Of a stretch of 64,000 nt of DNA, positions 1 to 9,049 are shown in pieces (position 1 is the first letter of the stretch; every line of letters begins with the position of its first letter). The DNA is taken from the NCBI GenBank assembly GCA_004143945.1, contig SEHB01000001.1:620001-684000 (forward strand), in the 5' to 3' direction. The notes below the pieces were generated by a model. It was not told the DNA's origin. It searched no databases and saw only the letters and a list, made by a program, of their open reading frames with translations. The translations under genes and the position numbers were made by a program. Origin of the DNA: Lysobacteraceae bacterium. GTDB lineage: Bacteria; Pseudomonadota; Gammaproteobacteria; Xanthomonadales; Rhodanobacteraceae.

Positions 1-777
1 CGCGCGGCCTCCCGCCAGTTGCCAGACGTGCACATGATGGACTTCTTCGACGCCGATCTGCGCCGCGACGAGCGTCGATTCGACGACCCCGTCCTCGATG
101 CCGGCCGGCGTGCCCTCGAGCAGGATGTGCGCGCTCCGGCGCAGTAGATGCCACGCGCTGCGCAGGATCAGCACCGACACGAGGACCGACACGACCGGAT
201 CGATCCAGTTCCACTCGGCCCAGCGGATCAGCAGCGCGGCGATCACCGCACCGACCGACCCGAGCAGGTCGCCGAGCACGTGCAGCCTCGCGCCCGCGGT
301 GTTGAGGTCGTGTTCGTCGTGCGTGTGCAGCACGCGCAACACGAGCAGGTTCACCAGCAGCCCGGTGCCGGCGATCGCGAGCATCATTCCCGACAGGATC
401 TCGCCCGGGTGGAACAGGCGCGTGGCCGCCTCGAACACGATCCAGGCGACCAGCACGAACTGCAGCAGGGCATTCGAATAGCCGACCAGCACCTCGAGCC
501 GGGCATACCCGAATGTGCGCAATGCATCGGCGGGCCGCTGCGCGAAGCGCGCGCCGAGCCACGCGAACAGCAGCGCGAGCGCGTCGACGAGCATGTGGCC
601 GGCGTCGGCGAGCAGCGCAAGCGAACCCGAGAGCACGCCGCCGACGGCCTCGACGACGAGCATGCACGACGTCAGCGCGAACGCGAACAGCAGCCGGCGC
701 ACGCGCTGCGAAGCGTCGCGCTGACCCGTCGCGTGTGCGTGGCCATCATGGTGGTGGTCGTGGTGGTGCGGATGCAC
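1..777 (-). CDS. CDF-family zinc/divalent metal efflux transporter (3' end outside window)
   Basis: Cation diffusion facilitator that would export Zn(II) or a similar ion from the cytosol by proton antiport. The chosen start is GTG at 777, which gives a His-rich N-terminus (MHPHHHDHHHDGHAHA) typical of ZitB/CzcD proteins. Hydrophobic helices follow, with the family signature ALLADAGHMLVDALAL, whose Asp/His residues match the transport site. A second helix group and the start of the cytosolic metal-binding domain (EEVHHVHVW) come before the window edge. 259 residues are visible of roughly 300 expected. It lies 59 bases downstream of the MerC-like gene on the same strand, so the two may be one operon reading away from the Zur box. 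Family is certain; the metal is inferred from the neighbours. Confidence 0.88.
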   Translation of the reverse strand, partial: MHPHHHDHHHDGHAHATGQRDASQRVRRLLFAFALTSCMLVVEAVGGVLSGSLALLADAGHMLVDALALLFAWLGARFAQRPADALRTFGYARLEVLVGYSNALLQFVLVAWIVFEAATRLFHPGEILSGMMLAIAGTGLLVNLLVLRVLHTHDEHDLNTAGARLHVLGDLLGSVGAVIAALLIRWAEWNWIDPVVSVLVSVLILRSAWHLLRRSAHILLEGTPAGIEDGVVESTLVAAQIGVEEVHHVHVWQLAGGRA

Positions 778-836
778 GAGTGCGCCGGGAGGGGTGTCGA
801 ACCGCGATGCTAGGCAGGGGTGGCGCGGTTACACAA

Positions 837-1280
837 TCACGGGGAGGCGTGATGCGCGCAGTTCGCATCGTGCACGTGGCGCCGCGCGAGGCGCAGGTTG
901 GCGAGGTGCGAGAGCGCGACGAGGGTGCCACCGATGCTCACGAGCGCGGCGTGCAGCACCGGACGCGCATCGACATCGATCGCGATGCCCGCGAGCAGGC
1001 ATGCGATGCCCGGCGCGAGCAAGCCGAACGCGCGCAGACGCCGGTGGCGGCGGAAGCCCGTCAGCAACGAGGTGGCCGCGAGGATGGCGGCCACCGTGAT
1101 GAATCCGCGTTCGAACGCATGGTTCGCGAACACGCCGAGGCCGATCGCGGGCAGCAGCGAGACCACGACCGGCAACGCCGCGCAATGCACTGCGCAGACG
1201 AACGACGCACCTGCGCCGACGCGATCGACCGTGCTCAGCAGCGAGTTCGAGGGAGGCGAATCGGACATGCAGGCCGGCAT
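837..1280 (-). CDS. MerC-domain integral membrane protein
   Basis: A 147-residue protein of the MerC type with four predicted membrane helices. The first carries the conserved CAVHC motif of MerC-like transporters, and the C-terminus is His-rich (ARRHVHDANCAHHA). Classical MerC carries Hg(II) inward, but no merR, merT, merP or merA is nearby. The gene instead diverges from a Zur-boxed TonB receptor and precedes a CDF transporter, so a role in zinc homeostasis is more likely (inference). Start is ATG 1280 or ATG 1268 (MSDSPP); neither has a decisive ribosome binding site. The 119-base gap to the receptor gene holds the Zur box, so the two genes probably share control. Confidence 0.8.
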   Translation of the reverse strand: MPACMSDSPPSNSLLSTVDRVGAGASFVCAVHCAALPVVVSLLPAIGLGVFANHAFERGFITVAAILAATSLLTGFRRHRRLRAFGLLAPGIACLLAGIAIDVDARPVLHAALVSIGGTLVALSHLANLRLARRHVHDANCAHHASP

Positions 1281-1363
1281 CCTGGAGATCGGAACCTTGT
1301 AACAGTGTGGCCCGCGATGCGTGAACGGAACCGTGACTTCCGGACCAGCCCCGGGCAGGTGTG

Positions 1364-1376
1364 GTTATAGTATAAC
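1364..1376. promoter_or_regulatory. Zur box between the MerC-like gene and the zinc receptor gene
   Basis: The sequence GTTATAGTATAAC is a perfect 13-base palindrome (6+1+6) and the only AT-rich stretch in this divergent gap. It matches the core of the gammaproteobacterial Zur operator (GTTATAnTATAAC). It lies 23 bases before the receptor start codon and 84 bases before the MerC-like start. A Zur-type repressor is encoded at 3530-4006. Zn-loaded Zur would be expected to shut the receptor, and perhaps the divergent gene, when zinc is plentiful. Confidence 0.85.
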
Positions 1377-1399
1377 ATACCGAAACCTCGGAGACTTGC

Positions 1400-3445
1400 A
1401 TGCGTTCCCAACTGATCGCGAGCCTCGTCGGCGGCGTGGTCGCCGCGCTTGCCGCAACCCAGGCCCGCGCCGCCGACGCCGGGCCATCCGCCCCTCCTGC
1501 GACGCTCCCTGCGGACATCCATCGGCACGAGGCCGATCAGAGCCATGCGAGGCCCGCGGTGGACCGCGCGGACCCGGAGCTTCCGGCCGTGGTGGTCAGC
1601 GCGGTCCCGGGTGACCTGCCGGCCGACCGCATCGTGCGTCCCGTGGGCGTGCTCGCGGGAGCCGAACTCGACGATGCGCGCGCCGCGACGCTGGGCCAGA
1701 CCGTCGCGGGGATGCCCGGCGTGCAGACCACCGCGTTCGGCCAGGGCGTCGGGCGCCCGGTGATCCGCGGTCTCGATGGCGCACGCGTCGCCGTGCTCGG
1801 CGACGGACTCGGCGCCGGCGACGTGTCGAGCGTGAGCCAGGACCACGCGGTCACGATCGAGCCGTTCCTCGCCGATCGCATCGAGATCCTCAAGGGTCCT
1901 TCGACCCTGCTCTACGGGTCCGGCGCGATCGGTGGAATTGTCAACGTGATCGATGGTCGCATCCCCGAACGCATGCCCGACAACGGCATCGGCGGACGCG
2001 TGCAGGCGAGCCACGACGGCGCCGCGAATGGCGATGCGCAAGCCTTCCGGATCGATGCGGGGCGCGATCGATTCGTGCTCCATGCCGACGGCATGCGCAG
2101 GCGCTTCGGCGACTACGACACGCCTTCAGGCCGTCTCGCGAACAGCTTCGTCGATTCCAGCGCCGGCGCGCTCGGCGCGTCGTGGGTCGGCGAACGTGGA
2201 CACGTCGGCGTCGCGGTGTCGCGCTTCCTCGACCAGTACGGAAACCCGGCCGAGCCAGGCAATCCGCTCGAAGGCGAGCCCGCCGTGCACGTACGCATGG
2301 CGCAGACGCGGCACGAGTTCGCGGCTTCGCTGGATGCACCGTTCGCCGGCATCGACGACATCGACCTGCGCTTCGCGCACACCGATTACGGGCATGTCGA
2401 ACTGGAAGGCGAGGAAATCGGCACCACGTTCGCGAGCCGCAGCAACGAAGGACGCGCGCTGATGACGCGCGAAGCCGGCGGCTGGCTCGGCGCGTTCGGA
2501 GTGCAGGCGTTCACGCGTGCGTCGAGTGCGATCGGCGAGGAAAGCTTCGTGCCGCCGAGTCGCAGCCGCGGACTCGGCCTGTTCACGACCGCTCGACGCG
2601 AATTCGGCGCGATCGACGTCGAGCTCGGCGCGCGCGCGGATCGCCAGCACAGCACGCCGCAGGGCGGCGATCGGCGCGACTTCCGCCCTTACAGCGTGTC
2701 CGCCGCATTCGGCTGGCATCTGACGCCGTCATGGCACGCCACGCTCAACCTGGATCGCGCGCAGCGCGCACCAGCCGAAGAGGAACTGTTCGCGCATGGG
2801 CCGCACCTCGCCTCGGCAACGTTCGAAGTCGGTGATCCTGGCCTCGACAAGGAAACCGCGAACCAGCTCGAACTCGGGTTGCATTGGCACGCGAACCTCG
2901 TCGACGCGAAGATCGCGGCGTACGCGAACCGCTATGCCGACTTCATCCATCTCGCCGACACCGGACTGGTCGAGGACGACCTGCCGGTGCGACGCTGGTC
3001 CCAGGCCGATGCACGCTTCCGCGGCCTCGAAGCCGAAGCGACACTGCATCTCGGCGGCAATGCGAGCGGCCACTACGACCTGCGCATGTGGGGCGACAGC
3101 GTGCGCGCGACGCTCGAGGGCGGCCGCAACGTCCCGCGCATGCCGGCCACGCGCGCCGGTATGGAACTGGCCTGGCGCAACGACGACTGGCGCGCGAGCG
3201 TCGGTGCGACGCGCTATTTCCGGCAGGAGCACACCGCGCAGTTCGAGACCGACACGCCCGGGTTCACGCTGCTCGACGCGCGCCTCGCATGGACGTTCCA
3301 TGAGGACGCGCGGGGCGGCTGGGAAGCCTGGCTCAACGGCAGCAACCTGGCCGACCAGACCGCGCGCCTGTCCACGTCGCTGATCAAGGACCAGGCCCCG
3401 CTCGCCGGACGCAGCGTGACGGTCGGCGTTCGCGCGATGTTCTGA
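1400..3445 (+). CDS. TonB-dependent outer-membrane receptor, probably zinc uptake (ZnuD-like)
   Basis: A 681-residue TonB-dependent receptor. A signal peptide (cleavage near AATQARAADA) is followed by a His/Asp-rich stretch (ADIHRHEADQSHARP) and a plug domain that includes RPVIRGLDGARVAVLGDG and IEILKGPSTLLYGSGAIGG. The rest is a beta-barrel that ends in an aromatic residue (GVRAMF), as the Bam signal requires. Barrel size and plug resemble ZnuD rather than the larger siderophore receptors. The Zur box just upstream and a convergent zur gene support zinc as the substrate. Start ATG 1400 follows CGGAGA. Substrate is an inference; receptor class is clear. Confidence 0.88.
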   Translation: MRSQLIASLVGGVVAALAATQARAADAGPSAPPATLPADIHRHEADQSHARPAVDRADPELPAVVVSAVPGDLPADRIVRPVGVLAGAELDDARAATLGQTVAGMPGVQTTAFGQGVGRPVIRGLDGARVAVLGDGLGAGDVSSVSQDHAVTIEPFLADRIEILKGPSTLLYGSGAIGGIVNVIDGRIPERMPDNGIGGRVQASHDGAANGDAQAFRIDAGRDRFVLHADGMRRRFGDYDTPSGRLANSFVDSSAGALGASWVGERGHVGVAVSRFLDQYGNPAEPGNPLEGEPAVHVRMAQTRHEFAASLDAPFAGIDDIDLRFAHTDYGHVELEGEEIGTTFASRSNEGRALMTREAGGWLGAFGVQAFTRASSAIGEESFVPPSRSRGLGLFTTARREFGAIDVELGARADRQHSTPQGGDRRDFRPYSVSAAFGWHLTPSWHATLNLDRAQRAPAEEELFAHGPHLASATFEVGDPGLDKETANQLELGLHWHANLVDAKIAAYANRYADFIHLADTGLVEDDLPVRRWSQADARFRGLEAEATLHLGGNASGHYDLRMWGDSVRATLEGGRNVPRMPATRAGMELAWRNDDWRASVGATRYFRQEHTAQFETDTPGFTLLDARLAWTFHEDARGGWEAWLNGSNLADQTARLSTSLIKDQAPLAGRSVTVGVRAMF

Positions 3446-3529
3446 GCGAGTCGTTCGTGCAATCGAGTGGAGCGCGTTCGATGCAGGCGTGCACCCTGTG
3501 CACGATCGTCGCAATCAGCACGCGGACGC

Positions 3530-4006
3530 CTACATGTCCTCGCGGCAATGCTCGCACACGCCGTGCACCTCGAGCGTCTGCGCACGCGCACGAAAGCCGC
3601 GTTCGCGCGCCTGTTCGCCGAGCAGCCGCGACACGCGCTCGTCGCAGACTTCGACCGCGGTCGAGCAGACATCGCAGATCAGGAACGGCACCTGGTGTGC
3701 TTCGCTCGGGTGGTGGCAGCCGACGAACGCATTGATCGACTCGAGCTTGTGGATGAACCCGTGCTCGAGCAGGAAGTCGAGCGCACGGTACACCGTCGGC
3801 GGCGCCGCGCTGCCGTGCTCGTCCTTCAGACGGTCGAGCAGGTCGTAGGCCTTGACCGGCTTGGTTTCTGCGGCGATGAGCTCGAGCACGCGCAGCCGCA
3901 GCGGCGTCAGGCGCAGCCCGCGAAGTTCGCACGCGCTCGCGACCGCACCGACGAACGCATTCGCGTCGTGGCGATGGTCATGCAGCTGGCGAAGCGGTCG
4001 TGACAT
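3530..4006 (-). CDS. zur: Zinc uptake regulator, Fur family
   Basis: A 158-residue metalloregulator. The winged-helix part contains LRLTPLRLRVLELI, AYDLLDRLKDE and PPTVYRALDFLLEHGFIHK. The latter is close to E. coli Zur (PPTVYRALDFLLEQGFVHK) and sets it apart from Fur, which lacks this wording. The dimerisation half has structural zinc pairs CDVC and CEHC, and a regulatory site with GCHHPSEAHQ. ATG 4006 is preferred over the upstream ATG 4057 because GAGG lies seven bases before it. It converges with the receptor gene, and its likely operator is the palindrome at 1364-1376. No znuABC transporter is in the window. Confidence 0.92.
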   Translation of the reverse strand: MSRPLRQLHDHRHDANAFVGAVASACELRGLRLTPLRLRVLELIAAETKPVKAYDLLDRLKDEHGSAAPPTVYRALDFLLEHGFIHKLESINAFVGCHHPSEAHQVPFLICDVCSTAVEVCDERVSRLLGEQARERGFRARAQTLEVHGVCEHCREDM

Positions 4007-4175
4007 CGGGTGCCTCGGCAGCGATGGGATGCGCGCGGTGTCGAGCGTAGCCCGCATGCGCGCGGAAGTCGAAGCCGGCAGGCATCCGGCAGCTCGATGA
4101 ATGGGGGCGGATCGCTCGCATTCGAGCCCAGGCGACGTCCTCCACTCGCCCGATGGTCTTCGGCACCTGCCGCAA

Positions 4176-4574
4176 CTACCACCCGCGCGTCCGGTCCACG
4201 CGCTTGAGCTGCGATCGCTCGGAGCGCTGCGCGGCCGCGCGCAGGTTGATGCCGCAATAGCGACAGGCCTTCGCGGCCGGCACGTTCGGGCGGCCGCAGT
4301 CCGGGCATTCGACCAGGCCGGACTTCGACAACACGATCACGAGCCAGCCGATCGGCCCGAGCGCCGCGCCCCAGAGCAGGCCCGCGAGCCAGCGGCCCTT
4401 CGCTTTGCCGATGATCGCGCCGATCACCGCGCAGCCGAGCGTGATGCCGAGCAGCCATTTCAGCAGGGTCGGATCGAACAGCATCCGCATGCACGCATCC
4501 AGCATCGCCCGCACCGCGACCGGATCGGTCTGGTCGAGCGCGGACAGCGCGCCCAGGCTGCACTCGAGTTCCAT
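4176..4574 (-). CDS. Small membrane protein with C-terminal zinc ribbon
   Basis: A 132-residue protein not assigned to a named family. Residues 32-82 form two Gly-rich hydrophobic helices (GITLGCAVIGAIIG, GLLWGAALGPIGWLVIVL). The C-terminal cytosolic tail carries a rubredoxin-like zinc ribbon, CPDCGRPNVPAAKACRYCG, followed by basic residues. It starts 10 bases after the gltX stop codon. Its GAGGAG ribosome binding site spans that junction, so it is probably the second gene of a gltX transcript. Similar small zinc-ribbon membrane proteins are common; the function is unknown. Confidence 0.7.
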   Translation of the reverse strand: MELECSLGALSALDQTDPVAVRAMLDACMRMLFDPTLLKWLLGITLGCAVIGAIIGKAKGRWLAGLLWGAALGPIGWLVIVLSKSGLVECPDCGRPNVPAAKACRYCGINLRAAAQRSERSQLKRVDRTRGW

Positions 4575-4584
4575 GCCGGGCTCC

Positions 4585-5985
4585 TCAGCTCGTCTTCGCG
4601 ATCGCCGCCTCGATGCGCCGCAGGGCTTCGTCGCGTCCCGCGAGAAACACGGTGTGGTCGATCGACGGCGAAACCTGGGTGCCGGTCAGCGCCACCCGCA
4701 GCGGTTGCGCGACCTTGCCCATGCCTTCGCCGATCGCCGCCGCGGCCGCTTCGATCGCGCCGTGCACGCCTTCGACGTTCCATTCGCCGAGCGCGGCGAA
4801 CTGCGAATGTGCGGCTTCGAGCGCGGCGCGCGCGGTCGGCGTGCGCAGGTGCTTCGTGACCGCCTGCTCGTCCCAGGCTCCGATCGGCGCGTACCAGACG
4901 CGCGCCTTCTCGGCCATTTCCTTCAGCGTCTTCGCGCGATCGCGCAGCGCGACGACGACATCGACCGGATCGGGACCCAGCGCAGGATCGATGCCGGCCG
5001 CGCGCAGGTGCCATTCGAAATGCTGCACGAGTTCGAGCGGGTCATCGTTCTTGAGATACTGCTGGTTGATCCATGACAGCTTCTCGAGGTCGAAGCGCGC
5101 GGCCGACTTGTTCACGTCGCCGACGTCGAACAGTTCGACCATCTGCTCGCGCGAGAAGATCTCCTGGTCGCCGTGCGACCAGCCCAGCCGCACGAGGTAG
5201 TTCAGCAGCGCATGCGGCAGGAACCCGTCGTCGCGGTACTGCATCACGCTGACCGCGCCGTGGCGCTTGCTGAGCTTCTGCCCGTCCGCGCCGAGGATCA
5301 TCGGCAGGTGCGCGAACGCGGGAACGTCGGCGCCGAGCGCATGGTAGATGTTGACCTGGCGCGGTGTGTTGTTGACGTGGTCGTCGCCGCGGATCACGTC
5401 AGTGATGCGCATGTCGATGTCGTCGACGACGACCGCGAAGTTGTAGGTCGGGAACCCGTCCGAACGGAACAGCACGAGGTCGTCCAGTTCCTCGTTCGAC
5501 CATTCGATGCGACCCTTGACGCGGTCCTCGAACACGACGCTGCCCGACGACGGATTGCGGAAGCGGATCACGCGGTTCGGATCGTCGCGCAGCGGTTCGT
5601 TGCGATCGCGGTAGTAGCCGTTGTAGCGGGGCTTCTGCCCGGCCGCCATCGCGGCCGCACGCATCGCTTCGATCTCTTCCTTGGATTCGTACGCGTAGTA
5701 GGCCTTGCCGGCCCTGACGAGTTCCTCGGCGACCTGCCGATAGCGATCCATGCGCAGCGTCTGGTAGTACGGCCCCTCGTCGTGAGAAAGGCCGAGCCAG
5801 GCCATGCCATCGAGGATCGCCTGCACGGCGGCATCGGTCGACCGCTCGCGGTCGGTGTCTTCGATGCGCAGGATGAACTCGCCGCCGCGATGGCGGGCCT
5901 CCAGCCAGCAGTAGAGCGCGGTGCGCGCGCCGCCGATATGCAGGTAGCCGGTGGGACTCGGGGCGAAGCGGGTGCGTACGGTCAT
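4585..5985 (-). CDS. gltX: Glutamate--tRNA ligase
   Basis: Class I aminoacyl-tRNA synthetase that charges tRNA-Glu. The start [20 protein letters not shown] holds the HIGH-type motif (HIGG), and [10 protein letters not shown] is the KMSKS-type loop. The 466-residue length is normal for the discriminating bacterial enzyme. ATG 5985 is chosen over an upstream in-frame ATG (6084) because the family starts right at this motif. The C-terminal anticodon-binding region is complete. A tRNA-Glu gene lies at 12183-12258. It is divergent from the cpdB-like gene, with a 131-base gap. Confidence 0.97.
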   Translation of the reverse strand: MTVRTRFAPSPTGYLHIGGARTALYCWLEARHRGGEFILRIEDTDRERSTDAAVQAILDGMAWLGLSHDEGPYYQTLRMDRYRQVAEELVRAGKAYYAYESKEEIEAMRAAAMAAGQKPRYNGYYRDRNEPLRDDPNRVIRFRNPSSGSVVFEDRVKGRIEWSNEELDDLVLFRSDGFPTYNFAVVVDDIDMRITDVIRGDDHVNNTPRQVNIYHALGADVPAFAHLPMILGADGQKLSKRHGAVSVMQYRDDGFLPHALLNYLVRLGWSHGDQEIFSREQMVELFDVGDVNKSAARFDLEKLSWINQQYLKNDDPLELVQHFEWHLRAAGIDPALGPDPVDVVVALRDRAKTLKEMAEKARVWYAPIGAWDEQAVTKHLRTPTARAALEAAHSQFAALGEWNVEGVHGAIEAAAAAIGEGMGKVAQPLRVALTGTQVSPSIDHTVFLAGRDEALRRIEAAIAKTS

Positions 5986-6116
5986 CGGGTGTCGCGACGG
6001 GAAGCGGCCAACCAGTTTAGCCGAGCGCGCCGCGGCGCGACATGCGGCCGGGCGGCGCGGGCGCGACACGCCGGATGCGGGCACAATCCACGCTCCCCCG
6101 GTCCAGCTTGCCTGCC

Positions 6117-8126
6117 ATGTCCCCTGATCGCGCGCTGTGTGGCCTGCTTCTGTCCCTGCTGCTCGGCGCCTGCACGGCTACCGGCGGAACCCGCGGCGAC
6201 GCGCCGCCCGCGGACGGCGCCCGTGGGCGCATCGCGATCCTCGAAACGACCGACCTGCATGCGAACATCCTCGGCTACGATTACTACAAGCTCGCCGAGG
6301 ACCCCTCGATCGGACTCGATCGCACGGCCACGCTGGTGCGCGAGGCGCGCGCGGAGTTCCGAAACACCCTGCTGTTCGACGCGGGCGACACGATCCAGGG
6401 CACCGCGCTGGCCGATTACCAGGCGCGCGTGGCGCCGCCGTCCTGCGACGAACAGCTCGCGATCTACCGTGCGATGGACACGATCGGCTACGACGGCGGC
6501 ACGGTCGGAAACCACGAGTTCAACTATGGACTCCCGTTCCTCGCACAGGTCAGCGGGCAGTCGATGAATGCCGAGGGGGTGGCTGCGCGGCGCTGCAAGG
6601 GGCCCTCCTTCCCGCTCGTGCTCACCAACGTCGAGAGCCTGCGCGACGGCGAGCCGATCTATCCGCCCTATGCGGTGCTCGACCGGCGCATCGCGATCGA
6701 AGACCGCGACGGACGCACGCGCGACGTGCCGGTCCGCGTCGGCATCATCGGCTTCACGCCGCCGCAGGTCATGATGTGGGACCGCAGCAACCTCGAAGGA
6801 CGCGTGCGTTCGCTCGGCGTGGTCGAAGCGGCGCGCAAGTGGTTGCCGAAGCTGCAGGCCGAGCGCGTCGACCTCGTCGTCGCCATCTCGCACGGCGGCC
6901 TCGATGCATCGCCGTACAGTGATGCGATGGAAAATGCGAACTGGCACCTCGCGCGCGAGCCGGGCATCGACGTGCTGCTGCTCGGACACTCGCATGCGGC
7001 GTTCCCCGACCCGGGCAACGAGAAATCACGCTATGCCGCGATGCCCGGCGTCGACAACGCACGTGGACTGGTGCATGGCAAACCCGCGGTCATGGGCGAC
7101 TTCTGGGGCAAGAGCCTCGGCGTCGTCGACCTCGCGCTGGTGCGCCGCGACGGGCTCTGGCAGGTCGACGCGGACGCGTCGCACTCGGAAGTACGCGACA
7201 CGCGCAAACCCGACGGGAGCCATGTCGCGCCTGATCCGCGCATCGCCGAGCGCATCCTCCCGGTGCACGCGGCGACGATCGCCTACGTGTCGCAGCCGAT
7301 CGGCGACAGCGATTTCGCGATGACGAGCTACTTCACCGAAGTCGGCGACGTCACCGCGCTGCAGCCCGTCAACATGGCGCAGCGCGCCTACGTCGAAGCC
7401 ACGATCGCGCACGAGCTGCCGCAGCATGCAGGCATCCCGGTGCTGTCGGCGGCTGCGCCGTTCAAGACCGGCTTCGGCGGTGCAGCCGACTACACCGACA
7501 TCGCCGCGGGTCCGCTCGCGATCCGCGGCGCGGCCGACCTGTATCTCTATCCGAACACGCTCGCGGCCGTGAAGATCGATGGTGCGACGCTGCACGGCTG
7601 GCTCGAGCGCTCGGCGACGCGCTTCAATCGCATCGATCCCGCGCTGGCCCGGCCGCAGGAGCTGCTGAACCGCAAATTCCCGGGTTACAACTTCGACGTG
7701 ATCCAGGGCGGCATCCGCTACACGATCGACGTGACGCGACCCGTCGGCGAGCGCATCGGCGACCTCAGATGGGACGGCAAGCGGGTGGATCCGGCGCAGC
7801 CGTTCATCGTCGTCACGAACAACTACCGCGCGAGTGGCGGCGGCCATTTCCCGGGACTCGATGGCTCCAACCTCGTGCTGTCGGCGCCCGATGCGAATCG
7901 CGACGTGTTGATCGAGTGGGTACGCGCGTCACGCCACCTGCAGCGCGCGACGCACGGTTCCGATCGGAGCTGGCGCTTCGCACGCGTACGCACGGCGGGA
8001 CCGGTTACGTTCACCTCGGCGGCGGGCAAGGCCGAGGTCGCGCGCGCGGCCGGCATCGAGGGCGTGAGCCAGCTCCGTGACAACGGTGACGGCACCGCAA
8101 CCTACGCGATCGACCTGTCGCGCTGA
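6117..8126 (+). CDS. cpdB: 2',3'-cyclic-nucleotide 2'-phosphodiesterase/3'-nucleotidase, lipoprotein form
   Basis: A 669-residue CpdB-type metallophosphoesterase that hydrolyses 2',3'-cyclic nucleotides and then 3'-nucleotides outside the cytosol. Metallophos domain motifs are visible: [40 protein letters not shown] and LGHSHAAFP. The 5'-nucleotidase C-terminal domain follows ([30 protein letters not shown]). The N-terminus has a lipobox, LLLGAC, so the mature protein is probably a lipoprotein; E. coli CpdB is soluble and periplasmic. ATG 6117 puts the signal peptide at the start. The symbol reflects family similarity. Confidence 0.9.
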   Translation: MSPDRALCGLLLSLLLGACTATGGTRGDAPPADGARGRIAILETTDLHANILGYDYYKLAEDPSIGLDRTATLVREARAEFRNTLLFDAGDTIQGTALADYQARVAPPSCDEQLAIYRAMDTIGYDGGTVGNHEFNYGLPFLAQVSGQSMNAEGVAARRCKGPSFPLVLTNVESLRDGEPIYPPYAVLDRRIAIEDRDGRTRDVPVRVGIIGFTPPQVMMWDRSNLEGRVRSLGVVEAARKWLPKLQAERVDLVVAISHGGLDASPYSDAMENANWHLAREPGIDVLLLGHSHAAFPDPGNEKSRYAAMPGVDNARGLVHGKPAVMGDFWGKSLGVVDLALVRRDGLWQVDADASHSEVRDTRKPDGSHVAPDPRIAERILPVHAATIAYVSQPIGDSDFAMTSYFTEVGDVTALQPVNMAQRAYVEATIAHELPQHAGIPVLSAAAPFKTGFGGAADYTDIAAGPLAIRGAADLYLYPNTLAAVKIDGATLHGWLERSATRFNRIDPALARPQELLNRKFPGYNFDVIQGGIRYTIDVTRPVGERIGDLRWDGKRVDPAQPFIVVTNNYRASGGGHFPGLDGSNLVLSAPDANRDVLIEWVRASRHLQRATHGSDRSWRFARVRTAGPVTFTSAAGKAEVARAAGIEGVSQLRDNGDGTATYAIDLSR

Positions 8127-8483
8127 ACCGACCCTGCCCCGGTCGTGGGAGCGGCTTCTTGTGGGAGGGGCTTCAGCCCCGAGCTTTTCGCATGGCCGAT
8201 CGGGACTGAAGTCCCTCCCACAAGGCACCGACTACGAGCCGCGACAGCGCTGGCCATGCTGTGTGGGAGGGGCTTCAGCCCCGAGTTCTTCGCCTGATCG
8301 ATCCGCGCCTTCGTCGTTCCGCTGGTCGCGGCTGCACCGCTCCTGCACGGAGCGATGGCGGAACTCCGCTGCACCGTGCAGCAGCAGGCGCTGCACATGA
8401 GCGCGGCAGCGCGAGCGCGAGGCCGCCATCGGCCGCCCCGGTTGAGCGCGGCTGCTATCGCCCGACTGCAGCCGCGGGTGCGG
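8127..8483. repeat. 357-base non-coding gap with REP-like palindromes
   Basis: No convincing gene is seen. Two direct copies of GTGGGAGGGGCTTCAGCCCC occur at about 8160 and 8262, and an inverted partner (GGGACTGAAGTCCCTCCCAC) at about 8202-8221. A partial copy (GTGGGAGCGGCTTC) is near 8145. Each copy can fold on itself (GGGGCTTCAGCCCC), and neighbouring copies can pair. The wording resembles the GTAGGAGCGGCTTCAGCC repeat family found between genes in pseudomonads and xanthomonads. The stretch lies between two convergent genes, where it could act as a terminator or mRNA stabiliser. Confidence 0.8.
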
Positions 8484-8930
8484 CTACTTCACGTGGATCG
8501 TGACGACCTCGGAAACGATCGGCGGATCGAACTGCACGTGGCGGCTGTCGCCGAGGTTCAGTTGCAACGTATGCGTGCCGGGCTCGAGCGTGATCGTGTC
8601 CTCGGTCTGCCCGCCGCCGTAATGCCGGTGGAATTCGTCGTTCGGGATCGGACGGTCGATCATCGGCCATTCGCTCTGGTCGATCAGCAGGTGGTGATGG
8701 CCGCTGCCGGCGCTCGCGCCCGCGGTCGGCGCGATCGCGATGCCCTCGGCGCCGAACACGACGCGCACGTCCTTGCCGACGGTTTCACCGTCTTTCGGCG
8801 AGACGATGAAGACGCGCGCGCCTTCGGGGGCCTTCTGCGGCTCGAAGGCCAGCGGCTCGACGTCCGGCGCGGCGCACGCGATGCCGGAGGCCATTGCGGA
8901 TGCCAGTGCCAGCAACATGATCGGGCGCAT
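8484..8930 (-). CDS. Secreted DUF4399 protein
   Basis: A 148-residue protein with a signal peptide (MRPIMLLALASAMASGIACA) and one DUF4399 domain. The conserved features are FIVSPKDGETVGKDVRVVFG, the GHHHLLID triplet-His motif, HYGGGQTE and LEPGTHTLQLNLGDSRH. The clustered histidines suggest metal binding, but no biochemical function is established for the family. ATG 8930 is fixed by a strong AAGGAGG eight bases upstream; an in-frame ATG at 9005 would add an unlikely leader. It is divergent from the ABC exporter gene. Confidence 0.85.
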   Translation of the reverse strand: MRPIMLLALASAMASGIACAAPDVEPLAFEPQKAPEGARVFIVSPKDGETVGKDVRVVFGAEGIAIAPTAGASAGSGHHHLLIDQSEWPMIDRPIPNDEFHRHYGGGQTEDTITLEPGTHTLQLNLGDSRHVQFDPPIVSEVVTIHVK

Positions 8931-9049
8931 CGGACCGTCCTCCTTCAAGGGTTTGGAACCCCGATCATAGACGCGTGCGCTGGCAATTGGGCGCCGCGCC
9001 CCCATCCTCCGGCGACCATCGGTACGACCTGACCGACGAAGCCCCCTCG

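Noticed and set aside
837-1280. Mercury resistance
   Set aside because: Only a MerC-type domain is present, with no merR, merT, merP or merA. Zinc-related genes surround it.
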